A stretch of DNA of 64,000 bases from Gammaproteobacteria bacterium (GCA_028821195.1 JAPPHB010000090.1:1-64000); one strand, 5' to 3'; shown: positions 8,513-18,876, counted from the first letter of the stretch. Notes: generated by a model from the sequence alone, not told the origin. A program made the numbers and translations.

Positions 8513-9351
8513 GGATTCACGACCGCTACGCCCGTGTCACTCCGTACGAGATGGCCCTCCCGGGCCGCGCCTTCGCGGAGGAGCGCTTCGAGCTGATCCG
8601 GGAGGAGGCGGACGGGCGGGGCGTGGACATCTGGGACCCGGGCGCCTTCAGCATGCTCGAGCAGTCCCGGCGCGCCATCGCCGACATCCGCGTCGAGGAC
8701 GACAATCCGGTCCTGTTCGTGCAGTACGGCGTCATCCTCTTCCATGCCTTCCATTTCTGGAGCGCCGGGGAGCACCTGTACCTCCTCGGGAACGAGGCCG
8801 CCCACCAGGTCACGCGCGCCGGTCTGCCGTCCGGGCCGGACGACTGGGCCTTCGCGGCTCCCTCGCGGGCCGGCTACGTGCAACTGCCGCATTACCTGTT
8901 CTGGGCGCGTCCCGAGGCCGGCGGCCCTGCGGAGGCGATCGACGGCTTCTTCTGGGTGCTCACCCCCGCTCATCGCCTGCACCTCATGGTGGCGAGCGGA
9001 ATGCGGGCGGACCGTCCCGGGCTGGGGGTCATGCCCGTCCCGGAGATCCCCGGGGAGGAGGCGAGCCGGTGGGCTGCCGCGAACGTGCGCGAGCGGGGCG
9101 ACGACTTCGGGAGTACCTTGCCGGGCGGCGAGGACCTGTGCTCGATCGAGACGCTCGGCGAGGTGGTGAAGCTGGCGGGGCGCCTCTTCTGGCAACTGGA
9201 GCAGGGATTGCTGCACGCCGGTGCACCCACGAAGGGTGATGACACCCGCTCCGGCGCGCCGGAGGTAGGTACCGACCCGCGCACGTCCAGCCGCGCGCCT
9301 CTCGCGAGCACCTTGCCCTGGCGGCTGATCACAACCGCGGAGGCGCCATGA
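8509..9351 (+). CDS. Conserved hypothetical protein, coupled to endonuclease III gene
   Basis: 280 aa, not recognised. The soluble sequence begins MRIHDRYARVTPYEMALP and is rich in aromatic residues in the middle (VILFHAFHFWSAGEHLYLL). It has no signal peptide, membrane segment or obvious catalytic motif. The last ~40 residues are low-complexity. Both ends overlap neighbours by ATGA (zincin gene at 8509, nth at 9348), which places it in one tight translational unit with a peptidase and a DNA-repair enzyme. Confidence 0.7.
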   Translation: MRIHDRYARVTPYEMALPGRAFAEERFELIREEADGRGVDIWDPGAFSMLEQSRRAIADIRVEDDNPVLFVQYGVILFHAFHFWSAGEHLYLLGNEAAHQVTRAGLPSGPDDWAFAAPSRAGYVQLPHYLFWARPEAGGPAEAIDGFFWVLTPAHRLHLMVASGMRADRPGLGVMPVPEIPGEEASRWAAANVRERGDDFGSTLPGGEDLCSIETLGEVVKLAGRLFWQLEQGLLHAGAPTKGDDTRSGAPEVGTDPRTSSRAPLASTLPWRLITTAEAP

Positions 9352-9995
9352 GAGAGTCGGTCAAGGCGAGGAAGGAGCGGGCCGCGCGCATCTACGACCT
9401 GCTTGTCGAGTGCTACCCGGACGCGCACTGTGCCCTCCACCACCGCAACCCCTACGAGCTGGCGGTCGCGACCATCCTCTCCGCGCAGTGCACCGACGAG
9501 CGGGTGAACAAGGTGACGCCCGCCCTTTTCGAGCGCTATCCGGAGGCGCTGGACCTGGCGGGCGCCCGCCAGGACGAGCTCGAGCAGCTCATCCACTCCA
9601 CCGGCTTCTTCCGCAACAAGGCGAAGAATCTGATCGGCATGGCGACGGCGGTTGCGGAAAAGCACGGAAACGAGCTGCCGCGCAACATGAAGGAGCTGGT
9701 GGCGCTGCCGGGCATCGGCCGCAAGACCGCCAACGTCATCCTCGGCAATGCCTTCGGCATCGACGAAGGCGTGGTCGTGGACACGCACGTGAAGCGCCTC
9801 GCGAACCGGATGAGCTTCACCCGACACCCGGATCCCGTGCGCATCGAGCGCGACCTCATGAAGCTCTTCCCGCGCGAGCGCTGGACACTGCTCGCCCATC
9901 TCCTGATCTTCCACGGCCGCCAGGTGTGCGCGGCCCGAAAACCCCGTTGCGAGGAGTGCGCGCTGTCGCGCCTGTGCCCTTCGTCGAGCGTGTAA
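9348..9995 (+). CDS. nth: Endonuclease III (DNA glycosylase/AP lyase)
   Basis: 215 aa, close to E. coli Nth (211). It removes oxidised pyrimidines and cleaves the abasic site. The helix-hairpin-helix LPGIGRKTANVIL carries the Schiff-base lysine (K126), the catalytic Asp is in VVDTHVKR (D145), and the C-terminal [4Fe-4S] loop C-x6-C-x2-C-x5-C is complete. The start overlaps the previous stop (ATGA). Confidence 0.95.
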   Translation: MRESVKARKERAARIYDLLVECYPDAHCALHHRNPYELAVATILSAQCTDERVNKVTPALFERYPEALDLAGARQDELEQLIHSTGFFRNKAKNLIGMATAVAEKHGNELPRNMKELVALPGIGRKTANVILGNAFGIDEGVVVDTHVKRLANRMSFTRHPDPVRIERDLMKLFPRERWTLLAHLLIFHGRQVCAARKPRCEECALSRLCPSSSV

Positions 9996-10020
9996 ACCCA
10001 CCAACCAAGGACGACGCCCG

Positions 10021-10620
10021 ATGCCCAGCCGCCAGGACGCGCTGGCCCTGCTGCACGAATGGGTCGACAACGAGGGACTGAGGAAGCACATGTACGCGGT
10101 GGAGGCCGCCGTGCGCTTCTACGCCCGCAAGTACGGAGCCGACGAAGAAACCTGGGGTCTGGCCGGCCTCCTGCACGACCTGGACTGGGAGAAGCACCCG
10201 GACGAGCACCCGCACCGCGGGGTCGCGCGCCTGCGCGAGGACGGCTACCCGGAGGAAGTCATCCGCGCCGTGCTGGCGCACGGGTACCCGGACCTGACGG
10301 ACGTCCCGCCGGAGACCGACCTCGACAAGGTCCTGTGCGCCTGCGACGAGCTGAGCGGGCTGGTGTACGCGTGCTGCCTGGTCCGTCCCAACGGCATCGA
10401 CGACCTGAAGCCCAAGTCGGTGGCCAAGAAGCTGAAGGACAAGTCCTTCGCTGCCGGTGTGCACCGCGGGGAAGTGGCGCGCGGGGTCGAGCTCATCGGC
10501 ATTCCGCGGCCCGAGCACATCCAGAACGTCATCGACGGCATGAGGACGATCGCCGACGTGCTGGAGGTGCGCGCCGAGGACCTGGCGGCACGCCGGCGGG
10601 CCAGAATGAGAGCCGGTTGA
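10021..10620 (+). CDS. HD-domain phosphohydrolase family protein
   Basis: 199 aa, a compact single HD domain. The metal-binding residues are visible: His of RKHM near residue 22, the HD pair in GLLHDLDWEKHP, and a later HGY. It is cytoplasmic, with a likely phosphohydrolase role on a nucleotide or phosphorylated metabolite; the substrate is unknown. It follows nth by 25 bp and is probably co-transcribed. Confidence 0.8.
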   Translation: MPSRQDALALLHEWVDNEGLRKHMYAVEAAVRFYARKYGADEETWGLAGLLHDLDWEKHPDEHPHRGVARLREDGYPEEVIRAVLAHGYPDLTDVPPETDLDKVLCACDELSGLVYACCLVRPNGIDDLKPKSVAKKLKDKSFAAGVHRGEVARGVELIGIPRPEHIQNVIDGMRTIADVLEVRAEDLAARRRARMRAG

Positions 10621-10649
10621 GCTCTCGCCGCCCGCTTCCGTCCGGGCCC

Positions 10650-10717
10650 GCGGTCATCGGCTTTCTCCCGGCTGAGCGCGTGATCGCCGGGTTGCTTCCG
10701 GCTGGGCGCGCGGTCAC
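10650..10717. repeat. Imperfect 30-bp tandem repeat, about 2.3 copies
   Basis: Units at 10650-10679 and 10680-10709 match at about 22 of 30 positions, and a third partial copy (GCGGTCAC) follows. It lies in the 145-bp gap between the HD gene and the small membrane ORF. No function is apparent. Confidence 0.4.
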
Positions 10718-10765
10718 TTTACGGAGACCCGCTCTCACCCCAACTCCCTCCATGGAGCCCACTCT

Positions 10766-10888
10766 TTGACGACGGCTACCTGGGTCACGATGATCGTGAT
10801 CGGCGCGTTCGTTTGGGGCGGCTTCGCCCTGGTGCTCTCCAAGGCCGTGCGCACGGAATCGGAGAAGTCAGAAGCCGAACGTGCCTAA
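10766..10888 (+). CDS. MetS-like 40-aa membrane micro-protein (NSS transporter small subunit)
   Basis: TTG start at 10766 with a strong GGAG at 10754-10757 (8-nt spacer). The peptide is one membrane helix ([18 protein letters not shown]) with a charged C-terminal tail. The pattern xxxMIVIxxFVWGGFAxxL resembles MetS-type small subunits that accompany NSS amino-acid transporters; in Corynebacterium MetS is needed for MetP transport. An NSS gene lies about 3 kb upstream on the same strand, with four genes between. The ORF overlaps the carB GTG by 8 nt, so it may also couple carB translation. Assigned from pattern only. Confidence 0.6.
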   Translation: MTTATWVTMIVIGAFVWGGFALVLSKAVRTESEKSEAERA

Positions 10889-13800
10889 GCGGACCGACCT
10901 CGAAAACATCCTCATCCTGGGATCCGGGCCGATCGTCATCGGCCAGGCCTGCGAATTCGACTACTCCGGGACGCAGGCGGTCCGCGCGCTGAGGGAAGAG
11001 GGCTACCGGGTCGTGCTGGTCAACTCCAATCCGGCGACCATCATGACCGACCCGGAGCTGGCCGACCGCACCTACATCGAGCCCCTCACCGCCGAGTGGG
11101 TGGAGCGGGTCATCGAGCGCGAGCGCCCCGACGCGCTGCTTCCCACCATGGGCGGCCAGACCGCGATCAACATCGCGATGGAGCTGGAGCAGGCGGGCGT
11201 GCTCGAGCGCTACGGGGTCGAGCTGATCGGCGCGAACGCCCGCTCGATCTCGATGTGCGAGGACCGCGAGGAGTTCACGCTGGCCATGCGCCGCATCGGG
11301 CTGGAAGTGCCCGCGGGCGGAGTGGCCGGTTCCATGGAGCAGGCGCGCGCCCTGGTGGCCGGGACCGGCTATCCGGCGATCATCCGTCCCGGCTTCACCC
11401 TGGGCGGCACCGGCGGCGGCATCGCCTACAACGCCGAGGAGTTCGACGACCTGGTGCGCCGGGGGCTGGACGCCTCGCCCATCACCCAGGTCCTCATCGA
11501 CCGCAGCGTGATCGGGTGGAAGGAGTACGAGCTGGAGGTGGTGCGCGACGCCTCCGACAACGTGATCGTGGTGTGCTCGATCGAGAACTTCGATCCGATG
11601 GGAATCCACACCGGCGACTCGATCACGGTGGCTCCCGCCCAGACTCTCGCCGACGTGGAATACCAGACGATGCGCGACGCCGCCATCGCCGTCATCCGCG
11701 AAATCGGCGTCGAGGCCGGGGGCTGCAACATTCAGTTCGCGGTGAATCCGGAGGATGGCGAACTGCTCGTGGTGGAGATGAATCCGCGGGTCTCGCGCTC
11801 CTCCGCGCTCGCCTCCAAGGCCACCGGTTTTCCCATCGCGCGCGTGGGCGCCAAGCTCGCGGTGGGCTTCGTGCTCTCGGAGCTTCCCAACGACATCACC
11901 CGCACCACGCCAGCCTCCTTCGAACCGGTGCTCGACTACGTGGTGACCAAGTTTCCGCGCTTCGCCTTCGAGAAGTTTCCGGAGACGGACGGCGTGCTCG
12001 GGGTGCAGATGCAGGCCGTGGGCGAAACCATGGCCATCGGGCGCACCTTCCGGGCTTCGTGGCAGAAAGGGTTGCGCGGCCTTGAAGTCGGGCGCGCGGG
12101 ATGGACCGCAGGAAAGTCGCTGGCCGACGACGGGCTGGAGAGCGACGACCGCGCGAGCCTGCTGGCGGCGCTCCGCATCCCCACGGCGGAGCGTCCGTTC
12201 CAGTTGAGGCGTGCGCTCGAAGCGGTGCTGCGGGGCGGGGAAGGGGCCGCAACCGAGCCGCCCCTGACCCTTGGCGATGTCCATCGCGCCACCGGCATCG
12301 ACCCCTGGTTCCTCGACCAGCTGATGCAGGTGATCGAAGCCGAGCGGGAATACACCGGCGTCCCCCGCGTGACGCCGGCCCATCTGCGGGCGATGAAGCG
12401 GGACGGCTTCTCGGACCGGCAGCTGGCCGCCCTTCGCGGGGAGACCGAGGCGGAGGTGCGCGCGCGCCGGCACGCGCTGGACATCCGGCCGACCTACAAC
12501 GTGGTGGACACCTGCGCGGGCGAGTTCCCGGCCGCGACGCCCTACTACTACTCGTCGTACGAGGACGAGGACGAGTCCGACCCGACGGATCGCGACAAGG
12601 TCCTCATCCTCGGGAGCGGCCCGAACCGCATCGGACAGGGGATCGAGTTCGACTACTGCTGCGTCCAGGCTGTGCTCGCGCTGCGCGAGGCCGGCTACGA
12701 GACCATCATGGTCAACTCCAACCCGGAAACCGTCTCCACCGACTTCGACGTCTCCGACAAGCTCTACTTCGAGCCGCTGACGCTGGAGGACGTGCTGGAG
12801 ATCGTCGAGCGCGAGAAGCCGATCGGCGTCGTGGTGCAGCTGGGCGGCCAGACCCCGCTCTCGCTTGCGCAGGGACTGGCCGAGGCGGGCGCCCCCATCC
12901 TGGGCACGCCGGTCGACGCCATCGACCGGGCCGAGGACCGTGAGCGCTTCGAGCGCCTGTGCCGCCGGATCGGCGCGGCCGTGCCGCCCAACGGGGTGGC
13001 CGCCAGCGTCGAGGAGGCGGTGGAGGTCGGGCGCCGGGTGGGCTACCCGGTGCTGGTGCGGCCGAGCTACGTCCTTGGCGGACGGGCGATGCACATCGTG
13101 TACGACGAAGCCTCGCTTTGCAGCTACTTCGTCCGGGCGATGGAGGCGGCGCCGGAGCACCCGGTTCTGATCGACCGTTTCCTGGAAGACGCATTCGAGG
13201 CGGACGTGGACGCGCTTTCGGACGGCACCGACGTCGTGATCGGCGGCATCATGCAGCACATCGAGGAAGCCGGCATCCACTCCGGGGATTCCGCCTGCGT
13301 GCTGCCCCCCTACCTGCTGACAGGCGCCGAGCTCGAGGAGATGCGCGAACTCACCCGGCGCTTCGCGCTGGAGCTGGGCGTGGTCGGGGTCATGAACGTG
13401 CAGTACGCCATCCGCGACGGGCGGGTCTACGTGCTGGAGGTGAACCCGCGCGCTTCGCGCACGGTGCCGTTCGTGGGGAAGGCCACCGGGGTCCCGCTGG
13501 CGCGCCTGGCCGCGCGCGTGATGGCGGGCGAGCGGCTCGCCGACCTGAACGTGCCCGGAGAGCCTTCGGTTCCCGGGGTGGCGGTGAAGGAGGCCGTGTT
13601 CCCCTTCAACCGCTTCGACGTCGATGTCCTGCTCGGACCCGAGATGCGCTCGACCGGAGAGGTGATGGGCTTCGACGACTCGTTCGGGATGGCCTTCGCC
13701 AAGGCGCAGACCTCCGCCGGCAACCATCTGCCCCAGGGCGGCGGCACGGTGATCATCACGGTCAACGACTCGGACAAGCCGACCGTGACCCCGCTTGCGC

Positions 13801-14216
13801 GCCGTTTCCACGACCTGGGCTTCCGCATCCTGGCGACCGCGGGCACCTGCGCGTACCTGAACCGGCTGGGCGTGCCCGCCGAGCGCATCTTCAAGGTGAA
13901 CGAGGGCCGCCCCGACATCGTGGACATGATCGTGAGCGGCAGGGCCCAGTTGCTGGTGAACACCCCCCTGGGCAAGAAGTCGCAGTACGATGACTTCAGG
14001 ATGCGGCGGGCCGCCATCACCAACGGCGTTCCTTACCTCACCACCATGTCGGCAATGACCGCGGCGTGCGACGCGGTGATCGCGCTGCGGTCGCGCGCGC
14101 CGGAGGTGAGGAGCCTGCAGGACCGCCTGGCGCCATCCGGCAACGGCAACGGGACAGCGCCGCCGCCCGCCGCGTCCGCCGACCTGGTCGCGGCCGGTCA
14201 GGACGCGGCCGGCTGA
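10881..14216 (+). CDS. carB: Carbamoyl-phosphate synthase large subunit
   Basis: 1111 aa (E. coli 1073). It makes carbamoyl phosphate for pyrimidine and arginine synthesis from bicarbonate, ATP and ammonia passed from CarA. Two homologous ATP-grasp halves are visible ([14 protein letters not shown] near residue 8; [13 protein letters not shown] near 575), then an MGS-type regulatory domain (from about 945). About 40 extra Pro/Ala-rich residues end the protein. GTG start 10881 overlaps the preceding micro-ORF by 8 nt, and the stop overlaps the next ATG (TGATG). No carA is in the window. Confidence 0.97.
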   Translation: MPKRTDLENILILGSGPIVIGQACEFDYSGTQAVRALREEGYRVVLVNSNPATIMTDPELADRTYIEPLTAEWVERVIERERPDALLPTMGGQTAINIAMELEQAGVLERYGVELIGANARSISMCEDREEFTLAMRRIGLEVPAGGVAGSMEQARALVAGTGYPAIIRPGFTLGGTGGGIAYNAEEFDDLVRRGLDASPITQVLIDRSVIGWKEYELEVVRDASDNVIVVCSIENFDPMGIHTGDSITVAPAQTLADVEYQTMRDAAIAVIREIGVEAGGCNIQFAVNPEDGELLVVEMNPRVSRSSALASKATGFPIARVGAKLAVGFVLSELPNDITRTTPASFEPVLDYVVTKFPRFAFEKFPETDGVLGVQMQAVGETMAIGRTFRASWQKGLRGLEVGRAGWTAGKSLADDGLESDDRASLLAALRIPTAERPFQLRRALEAVLRGGEGAATEPPLTLGDVHRATGIDPWFLDQLMQVIEAEREYTGVPRVTPAHLRAMKRDGFSDRQLAALRGETEAEVRARRHALDIRPTYNVVDTCAGEFPAATPYYYSSYEDEDESDPTDRDKVLILGSGPNRIGQGIEFDYCCVQAVLALREAGYETIMVNSNPETVSTDFDVSDKLYFEPLTLEDVLEIVEREKPIGVVVQLGGQTPLSLAQGLAEAGAPILGTPVDAIDRAEDRERFERLCRRIGAAVPPNGVAASVEEAVEVGRRVGYPVLVRPSYVLGGRAMHIVYDEASLCSYFVRAMEAAPEHPVLIDRFLEDAFEADVDALSDGTDVVIGGIMQHIEEAGIHSGDSACVLPPYLLTGAELEEMRELTRRFALELGVVGVMNVQYAIRDGRVYVLEVNPRASRTVPFVGKATGVPLARLAARVMAGERLADLNVPGEPSVPGVAVKEAVFPFNRFDVDVLLGPEMRSTGEVMGFDDSFGMAFAKAQTSAGNHLPQGGGTVIITVNDSDKPTVTPLARRFHDLGFRILATAGTCAYLNRLGVPAERIFKVNEGRPDIVDMIVSGRAQLLVNTPLGKKSQYDDFRMRRAAITNGVPYLTTMSAMTAACDAVIALRSRAPEVRSLQDRLAPSGNGNGTAPPPAASADLVAAGQDAAG

Positions 14217-15193
14217 TGGCAAACGGTCCACCCACCGCCTTCTACCTGCATCCCGACGCCCCCCTGCACGACACGGGGTGGGGCCACCCCGAGCATCAGG
14301 GCCGGCTGCGCGCCCTGGCGTCGACGGTGGGCCGCAACCTGCTCACCCTCCACGACCGGGTGGAACAGCGCGACGCGCGCCCGGCCACCGAGGAGGAGCT
14401 GCTCCGGGTGCACACCCCCGACCACGTGGAACACATCCGCCGGGCGGTGGCGCGCTCGCGCGAGGAGGGGCTGGTGCGGCTGGACCCGGACACGGTGGTC
14501 TCGCCCGCCTCGTGGGGTGCGGCGACCGGCAGCGCGGGCGCGGTGATCGCGGCGGCCGAAGCGGTCGCCGCCGGCACGGCCCGGGCCGCCTTCGTGGCCA
14601 GCCGCCCGCCCGGCCATCACGCCACCGCCGACCGCGCCATGGGCTTCTGCCTGTTCAACCACGTGGCCGTCGCGGCCCGCCACCTGCAGGCCCGCGGGCT
14701 GGCCGAGCGGGTGCTGATCGTCGACTGGGACGTCCACCACGGCAACGGCACCCAGGACATCTTCTACGAGGACGGGACGGTCTTCTACCTGTCGCTGCAC
14801 CAGTCTCCCCACTACCCGGGCACGGGCGCCTTCCACGAGCGGGGCAGCGGACCCGGCCTGGGCGCCACCCTCAACCTGCCCCTGCGCGCGGGCACGCCCC
14901 CGGCGACCTGGCACGAGGTGTTCGACGAGGCGCTGGCGAAGGTCGTGGCGGGCTTCGTGCCCGACTTTGTCCTGGTCTCGTCCGGCTTTGACGCCATGGC
15001 CGGCGATCCGCTGGGCGGGATGCTCCTCGAGCCCGAAGACTTCCACCATATGACGCGGCGGGTCATGGATCTGGCGGCCGAGCACGCCGGTGGCCGGGTC
15101 GTGGCACTGCTCGAGGGAGGGTACGACCCGGCGCGCACGGGAGAGGGGGCGGTCGCGGTCATGCAGGGGTTGGCGGGCCTGGGGATGCGATGA
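14216..15193 (+). CDS. Histone-deacetylase superfamily amidohydrolase
   Basis: 325 aa, class II HDAC/acetylpolyamine-amidohydrolase fold. The motifs HPEHQGRL, RPPGHHA (catalytic His pair), DWDVHHGNG (zinc ligands D and H) and SGFDAM (third zinc ligand) are all present. It is expected to remove acyl groups from lysines, polyamines or small molecules in the cytoplasm. The ATG at 14216 shares one base with the carB stop, so translation is probably coupled. The substrate is unknown. Confidence 0.9.
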   Translation: MANGPPTAFYLHPDAPLHDTGWGHPEHQGRLRALASTVGRNLLTLHDRVEQRDARPATEEELLRVHTPDHVEHIRRAVARSREEGLVRLDPDTVVSPASWGAATGSAGAVIAAAEAVAAGTARAAFVASRPPGHHATADRAMGFCLFNHVAVAARHLQARGLAERVLIVDWDVHHGNGTQDIFYEDGTVFYLSLHQSPHYPGTGAFHERGSGPGLGATLNLPLRAGTPPATWHEVFDEALAKVVAGFVPDFVLVSSGFDAMAGDPLGGMLLEPEDFHHMTRRVMDLAAEHAGGRVVALLEGGYDPARTGEGAVAVMQGLAGLGMR

Positions 15194-15259
15194 TGCCGCC
15201 TGCACGAGACGAGACCCGGGTCTGGCCACGCCGGGCGAAGCCCGACCATGGCGCTCTTG

Positions 15260-15288
15260 TTGAATCGCTTGCGGGCGGCTTCTACTAT
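15260..15288 (+). promoter_or_regulatory. Sigma-70-like promoter for the M24 peptidase gene
   Basis: TTGAAT at 15260-15265 and TACTAT at 15283-15288 are separated by exactly 17 bp, each matching the consensus at 4 of 6 positions. They lie about 85 nt before the TTG start at 15372, in the 178-bp gap after the HDAC gene. Confidence 0.4.
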
Positions 15289-15371
15289 TCGCGGCCCGCA
15301 GAACCCGGCCGGACGTCATCCCCCGCGGGAGGATATCCGCGCCTCAGCTCACCCCTCGACGGGAGGACCCC

Positions 15372-16568
15372 TTGGCCGACAGCCCCCTTCTGACCCGCGA
15401 GGGCGTCGAACAGGTGCAGGCGGCGCTCGCCGACATGAGGCTGCACGGCTGGCTGCTCTTCGAGTTCCATGGCCAGAACCCCATCGCGGCCTCCATGGTC
15501 GGCCTTGGCTGGAACACCCGCCGCTCCTTCACGCTCGTCCCCGACCGCGGCGATCCGGTGGCGCTGATCCACGCCATCGAGGGCTCGTCGTGGCGGCACT
15601 GGCCCTGGCGCAAGCGCGTCTATTCCTCGTGGCGCGAGATGGAGTCGGCGCTCGCCGATCTGGTGCGCGGCCGCCCGCGGCTCGCCATCGAAACCTCGCC
15701 GGGATCCGCCATCCCGTACCTGGACCGGGTTCCCGGGGGGATGATGGAGCTGCTTCGGGCCGTGGGTGTGGATGCGGTAAGCTCGGGCGATCTGGTGTCG
15801 CTCTTTCATTCGCGATGGACGGCCGGGCAGCTGGCCACCCACCGCCACTCCGCCACGGTGACGGCCCGCGTCGCGCGGGAAGCGTTCGAGCGAGCGGCCG
15901 CCGCCGTGGAGGCCGGGGAACCCACCACCGAGGGCGCGCTCTCGGACTGGATCCGCGCCCGCCTGGGCGTCGGCGGCCTCACCGAGGAGGTCGACTGCAT
16001 CGTCGCCATCGGCCCGCGCGCCGCCGACCCCCACTACGCGCCCGTGGGCCAGGGCGAACCGATCCGGCGTGGCGATCTCCTGCTCATCGACCTGTGGGGC
16101 AAGCCGACCGCCGACGACATCCCCGCCGACCAGACCTGGATGGGCTACCTGGGCGCCAGGCTCCCTCGCCGCGCGCGCAAGATCTGGGAGGCGGTGCGCG
16201 ACGCCCGCGACGCCGCGATCGAGTTCCTGCGCGAACGCGCGGCCGCGGGCGACGAGGTGTGCGGCTACGAGGTGGACGACGTCTGCCGCCAGCTCATCCG
16301 CAAGCGTGGGTACGGACGCCATTTCGTGCACCGCACCGGGCACTCCATCGACGTCGATCTCCACGGCAGCGGCCCCAACATCGACAACCTGGAGACGCGC
16401 GACACCCGCCTGCTGCTCCCGGGGATCGGCTTCTCCATCGAGCCGGGCATCTACGTGCCCGACGACATCGGTGTGCGCAGCGAAGTGGACGTTCATCTCG
16501 GCGAAAACGGACCCGAGGTGACCACGCCCGATCCCCAGGAGGAGGTTTTCCTCCTGCTCGACCGCTGA
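15372..16568 (+). CDS. M24 family metallopeptidase (Xaa-Pro peptidase-like)
   Basis: 398 aa. A creatinase-like N-terminal half (about 1-165) is followed by the pita-bread domain. Candidate metal ligands are the Asp of LLIDLWG, a later Asp (ADD/DQT), His in HRTGHSID, Glu in SIEPGIY and Glu in SEVDVHL. The TTG start has GGGAGGA 5 nt upstream. It is soluble, with no signal peptide, and probably trims Pro-containing peptides or related amides. The Gly of the usual D-x-G dyad region is altered, so substrate and even activity are uncertain. Confidence 0.8.
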   Translation: MADSPLLTREGVEQVQAALADMRLHGWLLFEFHGQNPIAASMVGLGWNTRRSFTLVPDRGDPVALIHAIEGSSWRHWPWRKRVYSSWREMESALADLVRGRPRLAIETSPGSAIPYLDRVPGGMMELLRAVGVDAVSSGDLVSLFHSRWTAGQLATHRHSATVTARVAREAFERAAAAVEAGEPTTEGALSDWIRARLGVGGLTEEVDCIVAIGPRAADPHYAPVGQGEPIRRGDLLLIDLWGKPTADDIPADQTWMGYLGARLPRRARKIWEAVRDARDAAIEFLRERAAAGDEVCGYEVDDVCRQLIRKRGYGRHFVHRTGHSIDVDLHGSGPNIDNLETRDTRLLLPGIGFSIEPGIYVPDDIGVRSEVDVHLGENGPEVTTPDPQEEVFLLLDR

Positions 16569-16599
16569 CGGGCCGAAAGGGCTCCGCGCGCCGCCGGTA

Positions 16600-18876
16600 G
16601 TGCCGTCCCGCGTCGAGGTCGCGCTCCCGCTTCCCGTCGACCAGACGTTCACATACGCCCTCGCTCCGGACGGGCCGCGGCCGGCGCCGGGCACCCGCGT
16701 GCTCGTGCCCTTTCACAGGGCGAAGCGGGTCGGATGGGTGGTCGGTCCGGGACGCCCCGGGTCCGGCAAGCTGCGCCTGCGCCGCATCTCCAGGATCCTC
16801 GAGGAGGAGCCGTCGCTCCCGCCGGGGCTCCTCGACCTCGCCCGCTGGATGGCCGCGTACTACATCGCTCCGCTGGGGCTCGTCCTGCGCGCGGCGCTCC
16901 CTTCGATGCTCAGCGCGACGGGCCGGGAGCCGGGGACGATGGCTCGCACCCGGAAAGTCGCCCACATCGCGCGCTGGCTGGAGTCGCTCGCCGACCGGGA
17001 CGACGCTTTCGCGCGCGCGCCGCGCCAGAAGGCCGCCTACGAGTTTCTGGAGCGCGCCGCCGGATCGATGGCGCTTGCCTCGCTCCTCGACCAGGGCATC
17101 GGTCGGGGCGTGGTGACGGCTCTGGAGAAGAAGGGCATCGTCGAGGTCCGCGACCAGGAGGTCGTGCGCGACCCGTTCGCCTCCACCGATCCGGAGCCGC
17201 CTCCCGACCTGACGCCCAATCCCGCCCAGGCCGCCGCGCTGAGGCGCCTCGTGTCCGCGCTGGACGCTCCGGCGCCGCGGCCCGTCCTGCTCCACGGCGT
17301 CACGGCGTCCGGCAAGACCCTGGTCTACATCGAGCTCCTCAAGGAGGTCGTGGACGCGCGCGCCCGGTCGGCCATCGTGCTCGTGCCGGAGATCTCGCTC
17401 ACGCCCCAGACCGTGACCCGCTTCCGCGCGCACTTCGGCGACCGCGTCGCCGTGCTTCATTCGGGGCTCTCCGACGGGGAGCGCTACGACGCCTGGCGAC
17501 AACTGCGTTCGGGGGCCCGGCGCATCGCCATCGGCGCCCGCTCGGCCATCTTCGCGCCCCTCCCCGACCTGGGCGCCATCATCGTGGATGAGGAGCACGA
17601 AGGCAGCTACAAGCAGTCCGACGCCCCCAGGTATCATGCCCGCGATGTGGCCATCATGCGTGCCCGCCAGGATGGCGCGCTGTGCCTGCTGGGCAGCGCG
17701 ACCCCGTCGCTCGAGAGCTGGTCGAACCAGATCGGCGGCAAGTTCGAGCTGCTGCGACTTCCCGAGCGTGCCACCGGGGGTTTGTTGCCTCCCGTGCGCG
17801 TCGTGGATCTTCGCGAACGCCCTTCCGCACCCGCCTCGAACCCGCGCAACGGCGGTCGGCCAGCTCGCCCCTCGACCACCGGCCGCACCGTGCTCTCGCC
17901 CGAACTGACCGACGCCATCCGCCTCCGTCTGGAACGCGGCGAGCAGTCGATTCTGCTGCTCAACCGGCGCGGGTACTCGACCTTCTTCCAGTGCCGGGAA
18001 TGTGGGGAGGTGCCGGTATGCGCGGCCTGCTCGGTGTCGCTCACCTTCCACCGCGCCACCGGGCGGCTGCTCTGCCATCACTGCCGCTACGAGGAGCGCG
18101 TTCCGGACCGCTGCCGCCGCTGCGAATCCCGCGCCCTTTCCCGCCGGGGCCTCGGCACCGAGCAGGTGGAGCGCGTCGTGACCGAGTCCTTCCCCCGGGC
18201 CCGGGTCGCGCGCATGGACGTGGACACGACCGCGCGCAAGTGGGCGCACAGCGAGATCCTGGGACGCGTGGGCCGCGGCGAGGTCGACATCCTGCTCGGG
18301 ACGCAGATGATCGCCAAGGGCCTCGACTACCCGCGTGTGACGCTGGTCGGGGTGGTGGATGCCGATGTGGGTCTGCACCTGCCGGACTTCCGCGCCAGCG
18401 AGCGGACCTTCCAACTGCTGAGCCAGGTTGCAGGCCGGGCGGGGCGGGGCACCTTGGGCGGCGATGTCGTGATCCAGACCCGCATGCCCGGCCACTACGC
18501 CATCCGGACGGCGCGCGAGCACGACTACGAAGCCTTCGCCGAACGCGAGCTGACCGAGCGCGCGGGACCCGGCTACCCGCCGCACGCGCGCCTGGTCAAC
18601 GTGATCGTGACCAGCCCCGATGCCGACACCGCCGCGACCGCGGCCGAAGAGGCGGCCACCTGGGTGGAGCGCCGGCTGCGCGGCACACGGGTCGAACTCA
18701 CCGGCCCGGCTCCCGCGCCCATCGAGCGCCTGCAGAGCCGGTGGCGCTGGCACTTCCTGCTGCGCAGCCCGTCCGCGCGCGCCCTGGGAACGCTCACCCG
18801 AGCCTTTTCGACGGGCTTCCGTCCCCCCTCCGACACGCGGGTTCTGATCGACCGCGATCCGATGGCGCTGTTGTAG
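16600..18876 (+). CDS. priA: Primosomal protein N' (PriA replication-restart helicase)
   Basis: 758 aa (E. coli 732). The order is DNA-binding N-terminus, Walker A GVTASGKT, DEEH-type motif II (IIVDEEHEGSYKQ), a zinc-binding cluster of four CxxC pairs between about residues 465 and 510 (CREC, CAAC, CHHC, CRRC), and helicase lobe 2 with QMIAKGLDYP and QVAGRAGRG. It reloads the replisome at collapsed forks. GTG start 16600; it follows the M24 gene by 31 nt. Confidence 0.95.
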   Translation: MPSRVEVALPLPVDQTFTYALAPDGPRPAPGTRVLVPFHRAKRVGWVVGPGRPGSGKLRLRRISRILEEEPSLPPGLLDLARWMAAYYIAPLGLVLRAALPSMLSATGREPGTMARTRKVAHIARWLESLADRDDAFARAPRQKAAYEFLERAAGSMALASLLDQGIGRGVVTALEKKGIVEVRDQEVVRDPFASTDPEPPPDLTPNPAQAAALRRLVSALDAPAPRPVLLHGVTASGKTLVYIELLKEVVDARARSAIVLVPEISLTPQTVTRFRAHFGDRVAVLHSGLSDGERYDAWRQLRSGARRIAIGARSAIFAPLPDLGAIIVDEEHEGSYKQSDAPRYHARDVAIMRARQDGALCLLGSATPSLESWSNQIGGKFELLRLPERATGGLLPPVRVVDLRERPSAPASNPRNGGRPARPSTTGRTVLSPELTDAIRLRLERGEQSILLLNRRGYSTFFQCRECGEVPVCAACSVSLTFHRATGRLLCHHCRYEERVPDRCRRCESRALSRRGLGTEQVERVVTESFPRARVARMDVDTTARKWAHSEILGRVGRGEVDILLGTQMIAKGLDYPRVTLVGVVDADVGLHLPDFRASERTFQLLSQVAGRAGRGTLGGDVVIQTRMPGHYAIRTAREHDYEAFAERELTERAGPGYPPHARLVNVIVTSPDADTAATAAEEAATWVERRLRGTRVELTGPAPAPIERLQSRWRWHFLLRSPSARALGTLTRAFSTGFRPPSDTRVLIDRDPMALL

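Noticed and set aside
10785-14231. 1148-codon open frame antisense to carB
   Set aside because: Long antisense frames are expected at this G+C; the sequence is Arg/His/Gly-rich with no domain, while carB on the other strand is unmistakable.
15372-16568. Creatinase or ectoine hydrolase call for the M24 gene
   Set aside because: The fold is shared, but no ectoine/creatine genes are nearby and substrate residues cannot be judged.
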